64,000 nt of DNA from Gluconacetobacter liquefaciens. Lineage in GTDB: Bacteria; Pseudomonadota; Alphaproteobacteria; Acetobacterales; Acetobacteraceae. The notes beneath the pieces are model-generated. The model saw nothing but the letters and a program-made list of their open reading frames with translations. It had not been told where the DNA came from and did not search any database. Made by a program: the position numbers and the translations under genes. Positions 56,145 to 64,000 of the stretch are shown here, piece by piece (positions within the stretch are counted from its first letter, which is position 1; the number at the start of each line of letters is the position of its first letter). The stretch spans positions 394,845 through 458,844 of the forward strand of contig NZ_QQAW01000003.1 of NCBI RefSeq assembly GCF_003350405.1, given 5' to 3'.

Positions 56145-56993
56145 GTGGCGATCACCACCCGCGCCACCCATGCCTGCTGCGGCGGCACGCTCGGCTTCTA
56201 CAGCCATCCGTCCGAAAGCCTGGGACTGGATGCGCGTTTCGCGGTCTTCATGCCCGATGGCGCATCGTCGGCGGCCCCGGTGCCGGTTATCCACCTGCTG
56301 GCCGGGCTGACCTGCACCGAGGAAACCTTCCTGATCAAGGCCAACGCGATACGCTTCGCGGCGGAATACCGGGTCGCGCTGGTGGCGACGGATACGTCGC
56401 CCCGAGGGGCCGGCATCGCCGGAGAGGACGACAGCTACGATTTCGGCAGCGGTGCGGGGTTCTACCTGGACGCGACGCAGGCGCCCTGGGCCGCCCATTA
56501 CCGGATGGGCACCTACGTGGCCGAGGAACTGCCGGCTCTGACCGAGGCCAACTTCCCGCTGGACGGCACGCGGCGTGGCATCATGGGGCATTCGATGGGG
56601 GGCCACGGCGCGCTGGTACATGCGCTGCGTGCGCCCGATCGCTGGAAATCGGTTTCGGCCTTCGCCCCGATCGTCCATCCGGCAGCGGTCCCATGGGGAG
56701 AAAAGGCCTTTAGCGGATATCTGGGGCCGGACCGCGCGACCTGGGCCGCCCATGATGCGACGCTCCTGCTGCAAGCGGGCCGCACCCATCCGACGACCAT
56801 CCTGGTGGACCAGGGTGAGGCGGACCAGTTCCTCGATGCGCAATTGCAGCCCTGGCATCTGGAGCAGGCCGCCAAGGCCGCCGGTCAGGAACTGATCCTG
56901 CGCCGTCACCCCGGTTACGATCATTCCTACTGGTTCATCCAGTCCTTCATTCAGGACCATCTGACCCATCACGCGGCGATTCTGTGCCGATAA
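56145..56993 (+). CDS. fghA: S-formylglutathione hydrolase
   Basis: This is a 282-residue esterase-D family serine hydrolase. The nucleophile elbow is IMGHSMGGHGALV, with the Asp in DQGEADQFL and the His in YDHSYWFIQ. The N-terminal LAGLTCTEETFL and DTSPRG are diagnostic. It hydrolyses S-formylglutathione to formate. The start is GTG at 56145, two bases after the adhC stop; a longer in-frame region overlaps adhC and is not coding. Confidence 0.93.
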   Translation: MAITTRATHACCGGTLGFYSHPSESLGLDARFAVFMPDGASSAAPVPVIHLLAGLTCTEETFLIKANAIRFAAEYRVALVATDTSPRGAGIAGEDDSYDFGSGAGFYLDATQAPWAAHYRMGTYVAEELPALTEANFPLDGTRRGIMGHSMGGHGALVHALRAPDRWKSVSAFAPIVHPAAVPWGEKAFSGYLGPDRATWAAHDATLLLQAGRTHPTTILVDQGEADQFLDAQLQPWHLEQAAKAAGQELILRRHPGYDHSYWFIQSFIQDHLTHHAAILCR

Positions 56994-57007
56994 AGCGAAA
57001 GAATGAC

Positions 57008-57805
57008 ATGACAATGGCCCATCGTGTGGCAAGCCATGCGCGCCTTGCGTTCGGCGGTCTCGTTCTGGCGGCCAGCATGGCTGCCTGCGCGCCGACGCCG
57101 GTTCCACCGACGCCCGTGCCGGTGGCGGCCAGCGTGATCAGCCCGCCCGCGCACGGTGATTTCGGCCATTATACGCTGGCGCTTACCTGGCAGCCCGGCT
57201 TCTGCGCCAGCGGGCCAGGCTGCCAGCCCGACCAGCCGAAAGCGCCGCTGATCGGCCTGCATGGCCTGTGGGCATCACGCCCTCAGCCGCTCATAACCGA
57301 GGGCGTACCCCCGCAGCGCTGGTGGGCCGCCGGATGCGACATCTACCCCGAGCATGAGGCCGCCACTCCCCTGGCGGTCAGCAGCGAGACGAAGCAGGCG
57401 CTGGACCAGACCGTAGCGCATCTTCCGCACAGTCTGGTCGACCACGAATATCACAAGCATGTCCAATGTTTCGGCATCCCCGCCGAAACGTTTTTCCATA
57501 CCGCGCTGGAAATGCGCACCGTGGTCGCACAGTCCGATTTCGGCACTACCCTGCAGGCATGGCAGGGGCAGGTCGTGACCAAGGACGCGGTGATGCAGGC
57601 GTTTCATGGTGCGTTCCACACTGAAACGGACCGCGCCCTTCAGTTGCGCTGCGAGCATGATCATGCCGGCCGTGAGGTGTTGACCCAGCTCTGGTTCACC
57701 CTGAAACGCGAGCGGGTGGCCGACTTCCCACGGGCCAGCGCGTTCTTCCGTGCGCCCGAAGCGCAGGACAATTGCCCCGCGCAGTTCCTCGTTCCGGGCT
57801 GGTGA
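57008..57805 (+). CDS. Ribonuclease T2 family protein, exported
   Basis: This is a 265-residue protein with a signal and a possible lipobox (LAASMAACAP). Catalytic motif I is LIGLHGLW and motif II is DHEYHKHVQC, holding the His residues; FGHYTLALTWQPGFC is the family N-terminus. It should degrade RNA in the periplasm or outside the cell to scavenge nucleotides. The start is uncertain: an ATG at 57008 or 57014, both very close to the preceding gene. It ends before a hairpin shared with yjbQ. Confidence 0.87.
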   Translation: MTMAHRVASHARLAFGGLVLAASMAACAPTPVPPTPVPVAASVISPPAHGDFGHYTLALTWQPGFCASGPGCQPDQPKAPLIGLHGLWASRPQPLITEGVPPQRWWAAGCDIYPEHEAATPLAVSSETKQALDQTVAHLPHSLVDHEYHKHVQCFGIPAETFFHTALEMRTVVAQSDFGTTLQAWQGQVVTKDAVMQAFHGAFHTETDRALQLRCEHDHAGREVLTQLWFTLKRERVADFPRASAFFRAPEAQDNCPAQFLVPGW

Positions 57806-57827
57806 GATCGAGAGGTTCACCGAAAAC

Positions 57828-57863
57828 TGCCGCTGCCGGGCCAAGGGCGGCCCGGTAGCGGCA
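57828..57863. terminator. Hairpin between convergent RNase T2 and yjbQ genes
   Basis: A 15-base stem with one G-T pair (TGCCGCTGCCGGGCC facing GGCCCGGTAGCGGCA) around an AAGGGC loop. It sits midway in the 74-base gap between two convergent genes. AAAA precedes the left arm, giving U residues for the leftward transcript. Confidence 0.6.
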
Positions 57864-57879
57864 CTGTGTAACCAGCCTC

Positions 57880-58299
57880 TTATTCGCCGATCAGGTGCAG
57901 GATAATCTGCCGGCGATGGGGCTGGCGGCGGTGCTCGAACAGATAGAGCCCCTGCCACAGGCCCAACACCGGTTGCCCGTCGGCAACCGGAATTGAAAGC
58001 TGGGTCTGGGTCAGCATGCTCCGCAGGTGGGCGGGCATGTCATCCGGGCCTTCATCGTCATGGATGTAACGGCCCGGCGCTTCGGGGACGAGCGCCTCGA
58101 AGAAACGTCTGATATCCTCACGCACCGTCGGGTCTGCGTTTTCCTGCACCGTCAGCGATGCCGACGTATGCTGGCACCAGATCGTCAGCAGGCCGGTCTC
58201 GATCCCGGTCTCCGCCACCCATTGCCGCGCCGCATCGGTAAACATCACCAGCCCCTTGCCATGGGTCGGGATGTCGAGGCGATGCAGGGCCTGGCGCAT
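57880..58299 (-). CDS. YjbQ-family protein (UPF0047)
   Basis: This is a 139-residue protein of the YjbQ/UPF0047 family. Diagnostic residues are in IWCQHTSASLTVQENADP and YIHDDEGPDDMPAH, with the His in the central barrel, and GLYLFEHRRQPHRRQI at the end. E. coli YjbQ has weak thiamine phosphate synthase activity, but the true role is unclear. It is 12 bases upstream of trpS in the minus direction. Confidence 0.87.
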   Translation of the reverse strand: MRQALHRLDIPTHGKGLVMFTDAARQWVAETGIETGLLTIWCQHTSASLTVQENADPTVREDIRRFFEALVPEAPGRYIHDDEGPDDMPAHLRSMLTQTQLSIPVADGQPVLGLWQGLYLFEHRRQPHRRQIILHLIGE

Positions 58300-58311
58300 G
58301 GTATCGTGTTC

Positions 58312-59307
58312 CTATTTCAGAAAGCCCACGAGACGCTCGGCCTCGCTGACGATCGGTTCGGCGATCTCCGTTGCCCGCGCCGCGCCGTCGCGCAGCACCG
58401 CGCGCAGATGGTCCGGTGCTTCCAGCAGGCGTCGGGTCTCGTCGGCAATCGGCACAACATTCTGGACCAGCACTTCGGTCAGCGCCGTCTTGAATGGACC
58501 GAAGCCCTCGCCGCCATGGCGCGCCAGCACTTCGGCCGCCGTGATGCCGGCGAGGGCCGCGTAGATATCGACCAGATTGCGGGCCTCGGGTCGGTCCTGC
58601 AAGCCGGCCGGCTCGGAGGGCAGGGGCTCGGGATCGGTCTTGGCGCGGCGGATCTTCAGCGCGATCGCGTCGGCATCGTCGGTCATCTCGATCCGGCTTT
58701 GGGCCGACGGATCGGATTTGGACATCTTCTTCGTCCCGTCGCGCAGGCTCATGATCCGTGCGGCGGCAGGCGGGATCAGCGGTTCGATCGCCGGGAAGAA
58801 ATCCACGCCGTAATCATGGTTGAATTTCTGCGCGATGTCGTTGGCGAGTTCCAGATGCTGGCGCTGGTCGTCACCGACCGGCACCCGTGTCGCCTTGTAG
58901 GCCAGGATGTCGGCGGCCATCAGGTTGGGATAGACATACAGGCCGGCCGAGTGGTTCTCGCGGTCCTTGCCTGCCTTGTCCTTGAACTGGGTCATGCGAT
59001 TGAGCCAGCCGAGGCGCGACACGCAATTGAAGATCCAGCCCAACCGTGCATGGGCGCTGACGGCGGATTGATTGAACAGGATATGGGCCTTCGGGTCGAT
59101 GCCGGCGGCCAGCAGTACGGCGGTCTGGGCCAGCGTCTGCTGACGCAGCGCCTCCGGATCCTGCCACACCGTGATGGCATGCAGATCCACGAGGCAGAAG
59201 ACACACTCGTGATCGGCCTGCAACCCGACCCAGTTGCGGATCGCGCCCAGATAATTGCCCAACTGCGGAATACCGGTCGGCTGAATGCCGGAGAATATGC
59301 GTTGCAT
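58312..59307 (-). CDS. trpS: Tryptophan--tRNA ligase
   Basis: This is a 331-residue class I aminoacyl-tRNA synthetase. The HIGH-equivalent is [13 protein letters not shown] and the KMSKS loop is [13 protein letters not shown]. Length and sequence match the normal bacterial TrpS (about 330 residues). It is the upstream partner of yjbQ. Confidence 0.95.
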   Translation of the reverse strand: MQRIFSGIQPTGIPQLGNYLGAIRNWVGLQADHECVFCLVDLHAITVWQDPEALRQQTLAQTAVLLAAGIDPKAHILFNQSAVSAHARLGWIFNCVSRLGWLNRMTQFKDKAGKDRENHSAGLYVYPNLMAADILAYKATRVPVGDDQRQHLELANDIAQKFNHDYGVDFFPAIEPLIPPAAARIMSLRDGTKKMSKSDPSAQSRIEMTDDADAIALKIRRAKTDPEPLPSEPAGLQDRPEARNLVDIYAALAGITAAEVLARHGGEGFGPFKTALTEVLVQNVVPIADETRRLLEAPDHLRAVLRDGAARATEIAEPIVSEAERLVGFLK

Positions 59308-59372
59308 GAGGGTTCTTTTCAGGCGTCGGACCCGATCCGGTCAAGCCGGTCATCGATCACGACATCCGGGTT

Positions 59373-59849
59373 TCAGGGCAATGGATGGGCGTGGTCCAGC
59401 GCCCGCCGTTCGTCCGCCACACGGGAGGGCCCGAGGGATTGCGCACGCTGCGCCGCGACCTCGCTGGAGGCGAAGACGGGCGGGTCTGCCTGGCCGCCGC
59501 TGGCGGAGAGATAGGTCAGGATCGCCGCGATCTCGGTATCGGAAAGACGACGGAAGGACGGCATGGAGAAATTGTAGCGTCCGCCATTGGCGACCAGCGG
59601 CCCGTTCAAGCCGTTCAGCAGCACATCGACCAGATAATGCCGCCCCTCCGGCGTACGGGCGATCCGGTCGATCCGCCCGGTCAAAGGCGGAATTTCCCCC
59701 AGCATGCCTTCACCGCCATGATGGCAGATTCCGCAATTGGTCCGATAGCGCGCCTGGCCGAGATTATGGCGCGACGAACACCCCGCCAATGCCAGCAGGC
59801 CCAGAAGACCCGCGACGAATGGGGCGAGGGGACGTCCGCGCCGTATCAT
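59373..59849 (-). CDS. c-type cytochrome lipoprotein
   Basis: This is a 158-residue exported haem protein. The signal ends in a lipobox (LLALAGCSS). The haem site is NCGICHHGGEG (C-x2-C-H) and the axial Met is in YNFSMPSFRRLSD, with a C-terminal helix AAILTYL as in class I cytochromes c. It may carry electrons to a terminal oxidase or from a periplasmic dehydrogenase. The start may also be the GTG at 59855. The next gene upstream on the same strand is the FKBP-type lipoprotein. Confidence 0.87.
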   Translation of the reverse strand: MIRRGRPLAPFVAGLLGLLALAGCSSRHNLGQARYRTNCGICHHGGEGMLGEIPPLTGRIDRIARTPEGRHYLVDVLLNGLNGPLVANGGRYNFSMPSFRRLSDTEIAAILTYLSASGGQADPPVFASSEVAAQRAQSLGPSRVADERRALDHAHPLP

Positions 59850-59872
59850 GCGCACCGACGCGGCTCCTGCGC

Positions 59873-60364
59873 TTACTGTTTCGAGACGCCCAGAAGCTGG
59901 ATCTTGAAGATCAGCGGGCTGTCGGCAGGGATGATGCCCATCGAGCGATGGCCGTAGCCCAATTCGGGCGGCACATAGAGCATCCAGGTATCACCCACAT
60001 GCATCATCGGCAGGGCTTCCATCCAGCCTTTGATGACGCCGTCCAGCGGCATCTGCATATAGGCCCCCTTGCCGTGCTGGTCGGAACTGTCGAAGATTCC
60101 GCCCTCGGGCAGGCGACCTTCGTAGATCACCATCATTCCGTCGCCGACCGAGGGGCTCTGTCCGTCCTTGGGACCGCTCTCCAACACCTTGTAGGCCAGG
60201 CCGTCGGGCAGGCTCTTCACGCCAGGCTGAGCCCGCATCTTGGCCATGAACTGCTCGGGCGTCATGTCCGGCTTGGATTCCTCGGGGCGTGCGCCGCACG
60301 CCGCCAGCGACAGGGCCGTCGCGGAAGCCAGAAGGAGGGAAGTGACGCGGGACAGACGTTTCAT
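59873..60364 (-). CDS. FKBP-type peptidyl-prolyl isomerase lipoprotein
   Basis: This is a 163-residue protein with a lipoprotein signal (ATALSLAACGA). The FKBP fold is seen from about residue 60: MVIYEGRLPEGGIFDSS, GVIKGWMEALPMMHVG, and a final LIFKIQLL strand. It catalyses proline isomerisation in folding envelope proteins. It lies between argG and the cytochrome gene, all on the minus strand. Confidence 0.88.
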   Translation of the reverse strand: MKRLSRVTSLLLASATALSLAACGARPEESKPDMTPEQFMAKMRAQPGVKSLPDGLAYKVLESGPKDGQSPSVGDGMMVIYEGRLPEGGIFDSSDQHGKGAYMQMPLDGVIKGWMEALPMMHVGDTWMLYVPPELGYGHRSMGIIPADSPLIFKIQLLGVSKQ

Positions 60365-60412
60365 GACACCTCGGTTTGGCGGAAATGAAAAGGCAGGAAA
60401 GGGACGTCGCGC

Positions 60413-61642
<1,230 letters not shown>

Positions 61643-61740
61643 GGAACGGGATCTCCTGTCGTCGAATCTGAAAAGGTGAAAAGAGTGCGGGCGGCAGAGC
61701 GCCTGATCCCCGCGTCCTAGCATTGGATGAAGGATGGTGC

Positions 61741-61780
61741 CAGCGGGGGAGCCGCCTGAAATGCAGGCGCTCCCCCGCTG
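61741..61780. terminator. Hairpin between rlmN and argG
   Basis: A 16-17 base stem (left arm 61741-61758, right arm 61764-61780) with one bulged base around an AAATG loop. It lies six bases after the rlmN stop in the minus direction. No T-run follows on the minus strand. Confidence 0.5.
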
Positions 61781-61785
61781 CGATG

Positions 61786-63003
61786 TCAGGCCGGCAGGCT
61801 GCGGCGTTCGCGCTGGCTTTCGGTGCGCAATTGTCCGCACGCGGCCAGGATGTCGCGGCCGCGCGGCATGCGGATGGGCGAGGCGAAGCCGGCATCCATC
61901 ACGATCTGGGCGAATTTGGCCAGTTGCTCGCGCGTCGAGGGCCGGTAGTCGCTGCCGGGCCAGGGGTTGAACGGGATCAGGTTGACCTTGGCGGGAATGC
62001 CGGCGATCAGCCGAACCAGTTCGCGGGCGTCGGCCTCGCTGTCATTCACGCCGCGTAGCATGATGTATTCAAACGTGATGCGCCGGGCATTGCTGGCGGC
62101 GGGGTAGCGCCGGCAGGCGGCGATCAGTTCCTCGATGGGATATTTGCGATTCAGCGGCACGATCTCGTCGCGCAGATCGTTGCGCACGGCGTGCAGCGAG
62201 ATCGCGAGATTGATCCCCAGTTCCGATCCGCATTGATCCATCATCGGCACCACGCCGGAGGTGGAGAGGGTGATGCGGCGGCGCGACAGGCCGATGCCCT
62301 CGCCATCCATGACGATCTTCATCGCCTTGGCGACGTTTTCGTAATTATACAGCGGCTCGCCCATGCCCATCAGCACGATGGTCGAGAGCAGACGCGGGGT
62401 CTCGCCTCGGGGGCTGGGCCATTCGCCATAGCTGTCACGCGCCGCCATGAACTGGCCGACGATTTCGGCCGCGCCCAGATTGCGCACCAGCTTCTGCGTG
62501 CCCGTGTGGCAGAAAGTGCAGGAGAGCGTGCAGCCGACCTGCGACGAGATGCAGACGGCACCACGATCCTCGCGCCGGTCGGGGATATAGACGGTCTCGG
62601 CTTCTTGCCCATCGCGGAAACGGAAGAGGAACTTGCGGGTCTCGTCGTTCGAGGTCTGGACTGTCGTGGCTTCGGGCCGGCCGATGACGAATCGTTCGGC
62701 CAGCTTGGCCTGTAACGGCTTGGCGATCGAACTCATCCGCGCGAAATCCGTCACGCCCTGATGATAGAGCCAGTGCCAGATCTGCTTGGTGCGGAAGGGT
62801 TTCTCGCCGATCGCGACCAGCGCATCGGTCAGTTCCTCACGCGACAGGCCGACCAGATCGCGCCGTCCGTCCGGCAACATGCCGGTCGGCGGGGCGAACA
62901 GGGCCGATTTCGCCAGGATACGCTGGCGCTCGACCTCGGTGAGCGAGGCGGCGAGGCCGGTCTCTGCGGGGGGCTGGGGCGCGTGAGCGGAAACGGCGGT
63001 CAT
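61786..63003 (-). CDS. rlmN: 23S rRNA (adenine2503-C2)-methyltransferase
   Basis: This 405-residue radical-SAM enzyme also methylates A37 in some tRNAs. The cluster motif is [11 protein letters not shown]. The catalytic Cys pairs with one near the C-terminus in [16 protein letters not shown], the conserved tail. [12 protein letters not shown] is diagnostic. The N-terminal domain ([19 protein letters not shown]) is complete. It stands between argG and tlyA, all on the minus strand. Confidence 0.94.
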   Translation of the reverse strand: MTAVSAHAPQPPAETGLAASLTEVERQRILAKSALFAPPTGMLPDGRRDLVGLSREELTDALVAIGEKPFRTKQIWHWLYHQGVTDFARMSSIAKPLQAKLAERFVIGRPEATTVQTSNDETRKFLFRFRDGQEAETVYIPDRREDRGAVCISSQVGCTLSCTFCHTGTQKLVRNLGAAEIVGQFMAARDSYGEWPSPRGETPRLLSTIVLMGMGEPLYNYENVAKAMKIVMDGEGIGLSRRRITLSTSGVVPMMDQCGSELGINLAISLHAVRNDLRDEIVPLNRKYPIEELIAACRRYPAASNARRITFEYIMLRGVNDSEADARELVRLIAGIPAKVNLIPFNPWPGSDYRPSTREQLAKFAQIVMDAGFASPIRMPRGRDILAACGQLRTESQRERRSLPA

Positions 63004-63096
63004 GAACGGCTACTCATCGGACAGGCGCCGCGCGTATTCGCGGCACGAATGGGCTGAATCCGCGCTGCCTAACACATCCGAATGGAAAAAGGGGAA

Positions 63097-63840
63097 TTAC
63101 TCTGCGTCGCGCCGCGCCGCGATCAGAAATTCGCGGTTGCCCTCGGGGCCGGTAATCGGGCTGGGCTCGACCCCAAGCACGGTCCAGCCGGGCAGGGCGG
63201 ACCACCATTCCTGGATCATGGCGCAGACCGCCTCATGCACGGCCGGGTCGCGCACTACACCCTTGGCGCCCACGGCTTCACGGCCGGCCTCGAACTGCGG
63301 CTTGATCAGCGCCACGGCCCAGGCACCCGGCCGGCACAGGGCCAGACCGGCCGGCAGGACCGTACGCAGGCCGATGAAGCTGGCATCGCAGACCAGCACA
63401 TCGATTGGGTCCGGGATGGTTTCCGCATCCAGCGTGCGGGCATTGCATTTTTCCAGCACCACCACGCGCGGGTCACTGCGCAGCTTCCATGCCAGTTGCC
63501 CATGCCCGACATCGACGGCAAAGACCTTCGCGGCCCCGTGCGTGAGCAGCACATCGGTAAAACCGCCGGTCGAGGCCCCGACATCGAGCGCCACGGCGCC
63601 CGCCGGGTCCAGGCCGAAATGCTCCAGTGCATGGGCCAGCTTCACGCCGCCGCGCGAGACCCAGGGATGATCCTGCCCCTTCAGCAGCAGCGGAGCATCC
63701 TCGGGTAATTGCTCACCGGCCTTGGCCACGCGCCTGTCGCCCGTATAGACCACCCCGGCCAGGATCAGCGCCTGGGCGCGGGCACGGCTTTCTACCATGC
63801 CCCGATCGACCAGCATCTGATCCGCACGCTGCTTGGCCAT
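63097..63840 (-). CDS. tlyA: TlyA-family rRNA 2'-O-methyltransferase
   Basis: This is a 247-residue protein with an N-terminal S4 RNA-binding domain (RADQMLVDRGMVESRARAQ) and an FtsJ/RrmJ methyltransferase domain. SAM motif I is ALDVGASTGGFTDVLL, followed by acidic AVDVGHGQL, and the catalytic Lys lies in LIKPQFEAGRE. The family methylates ribosomal RNA and was once called haemolysin A. The ATG at 63840 has the normal start; the frame to 63885 overlaps dxs. It is 16 bases downstream of dxs. Confidence 0.92.
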   Translation of the reverse strand: MAKQRADQMLVDRGMVESRARAQALILAGVVYTGDRRVAKAGEQLPEDAPLLLKGQDHPWVSRGGVKLAHALEHFGLDPAGAVALDVGASTGGFTDVLLTHGAAKVFAVDVGHGQLAWKLRSDPRVVVLEKCNARTLDAETIPDPIDVLVCDASFIGLRTVLPAGLALCRPGAWAVALIKPQFEAGREAVGAKGVVRDPAVHEAVCAMIQEWWSALPGWTVLGVEPSPITGPEGNREFLIAARRDAE

Positions 63841-63856
63841 GTTCGCTGCCGCCGGA

Positions 63857-64000
63857 TCAGGCCGTCTGCTGCGACGATGCAACACCCAGAGCGTGCAGGG
63901 CGGTTGCTGCGATGGCGGTGGCGTCGAGGCCTGCCTCGCGATACTGGGCGTCCTGCGTGTTGTGGTCGATGAAGCGGTCGGGGAGCGTCATCGGGCGGAA
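63857..64000 (-). CDS. dxs: 1-deoxy-D-xylulose-5-phosphate synthase, C-terminal fragment (window edge)
   Basis: The last 47 codons of an open frame enter from the right edge and end in TGA at 63857-63859. The visible end contains RPMTLPDRFIDHN, then a Y-R-E-A-G stretch and LHALG, the standard Dxs C-terminus. Dxs makes the first precursor of the non-mevalonate isoprenoid route, feeding ubiquinone and hopanoids. The dxs-tlyA neighbourhood is typical of many bacteria. Confidence 0.85.
   Translation of the reverse strand, partial: FRPMTLPDRFIDHNTQDAQYREAGLDATAIAATALHALGVASSQQTA

Overview
This window looks like a chromosomal segment of an acetic acid bacterium (Acetobacteraceae, Alphaproteobacteria; Gluconacetobacter, Komagataeibacter or Acetobacter type). 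Three things suggest this: high-GC core genes, the pairing of citrate synthase and a SixA-like phosphatase with a succinyl-CoA:acetate CoA-transferase (the aarA/aarB/aarC set of acetic acid bacteria), and alphaproteobacterial gene orders such as uvrC-pgsA-moaD-moaE and dsbA-smc. The species cannot be fixed from the sequence alone.

Region 1 (1-15.1 kb) is accessory surface-polysaccharide DNA. An AT-rich partial gene enters from the left edge. Next come two decayed IS5-family transposase remnants flanking what looks like a phage-tail remnant: a truncated C-terminus, a secreted beta-helix protein and a small membrane-anchored protein. A minus-strand capsule locus follows. It holds a WavE-like transferase and a tightly overlapping cassette of nucleotidyltransferase, fused nucleotidyltransferase-like/kinase protein and HAD phosphatase. 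A GT9 glycosyltransferase comes next, then a complete ABC-2 capsule export set (OPX lipoprotein, KpsE-like, KpsM-like, KpsT-like). The cassette probably makes and attaches a nucleotide-activated phospho-substituent, but its substrate is unknown.

Region 2 (15.3-27.4 kb) is core metabolism: exonuclease III, uvrC-pgsA-lipoprotein-moaD-moaE, nrdA-nrdB behind a promoter with paired NrdR-like boxes, a convergent methyltransferase, a polyprenyl diphosphate synthase that probably starts at TTG, and pyrE-murI.

Region 3 (27.4-33.4 kb) is the acetate/TCA region. A small ORF lies behind a 19-bp Fur-box-like palindrome. After it come gltA, sixA, a chorismate mutase, a metallophosphoesterase and a small membrane protein, with aarC divergent. 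The aar genes are therefore present but separated by three unrelated genes.

Region 4 (33.7-50.6 kb) holds a seven-gene minus-strand run, miaB-phoH-ybeY-corC-BASS transporter-dsbA-smc, with start/stop overlaps at miaB/phoH, phoH/ybeY and ybeY/corC. The Smc is unusually long. Divergent from it is the tamA-tamB outer-membrane assembly pair.

Region 5 (50.8-64 kb) holds ugd, a fatty-acid hydroxylase/sterol-desaturase-like protein, carD, a bestrophin-like channel, the glutathione-dependent formaldehyde pair (class III ADH and S-formylglutathione hydrolase), an RNase T2, yjbQ, trpS, a cytochrome c lipoprotein, an FKBP lipoprotein, argG, rlmN, tlyA and the 3' end of dxs. No rRNA, tRNA or CRISPR array was recognised.
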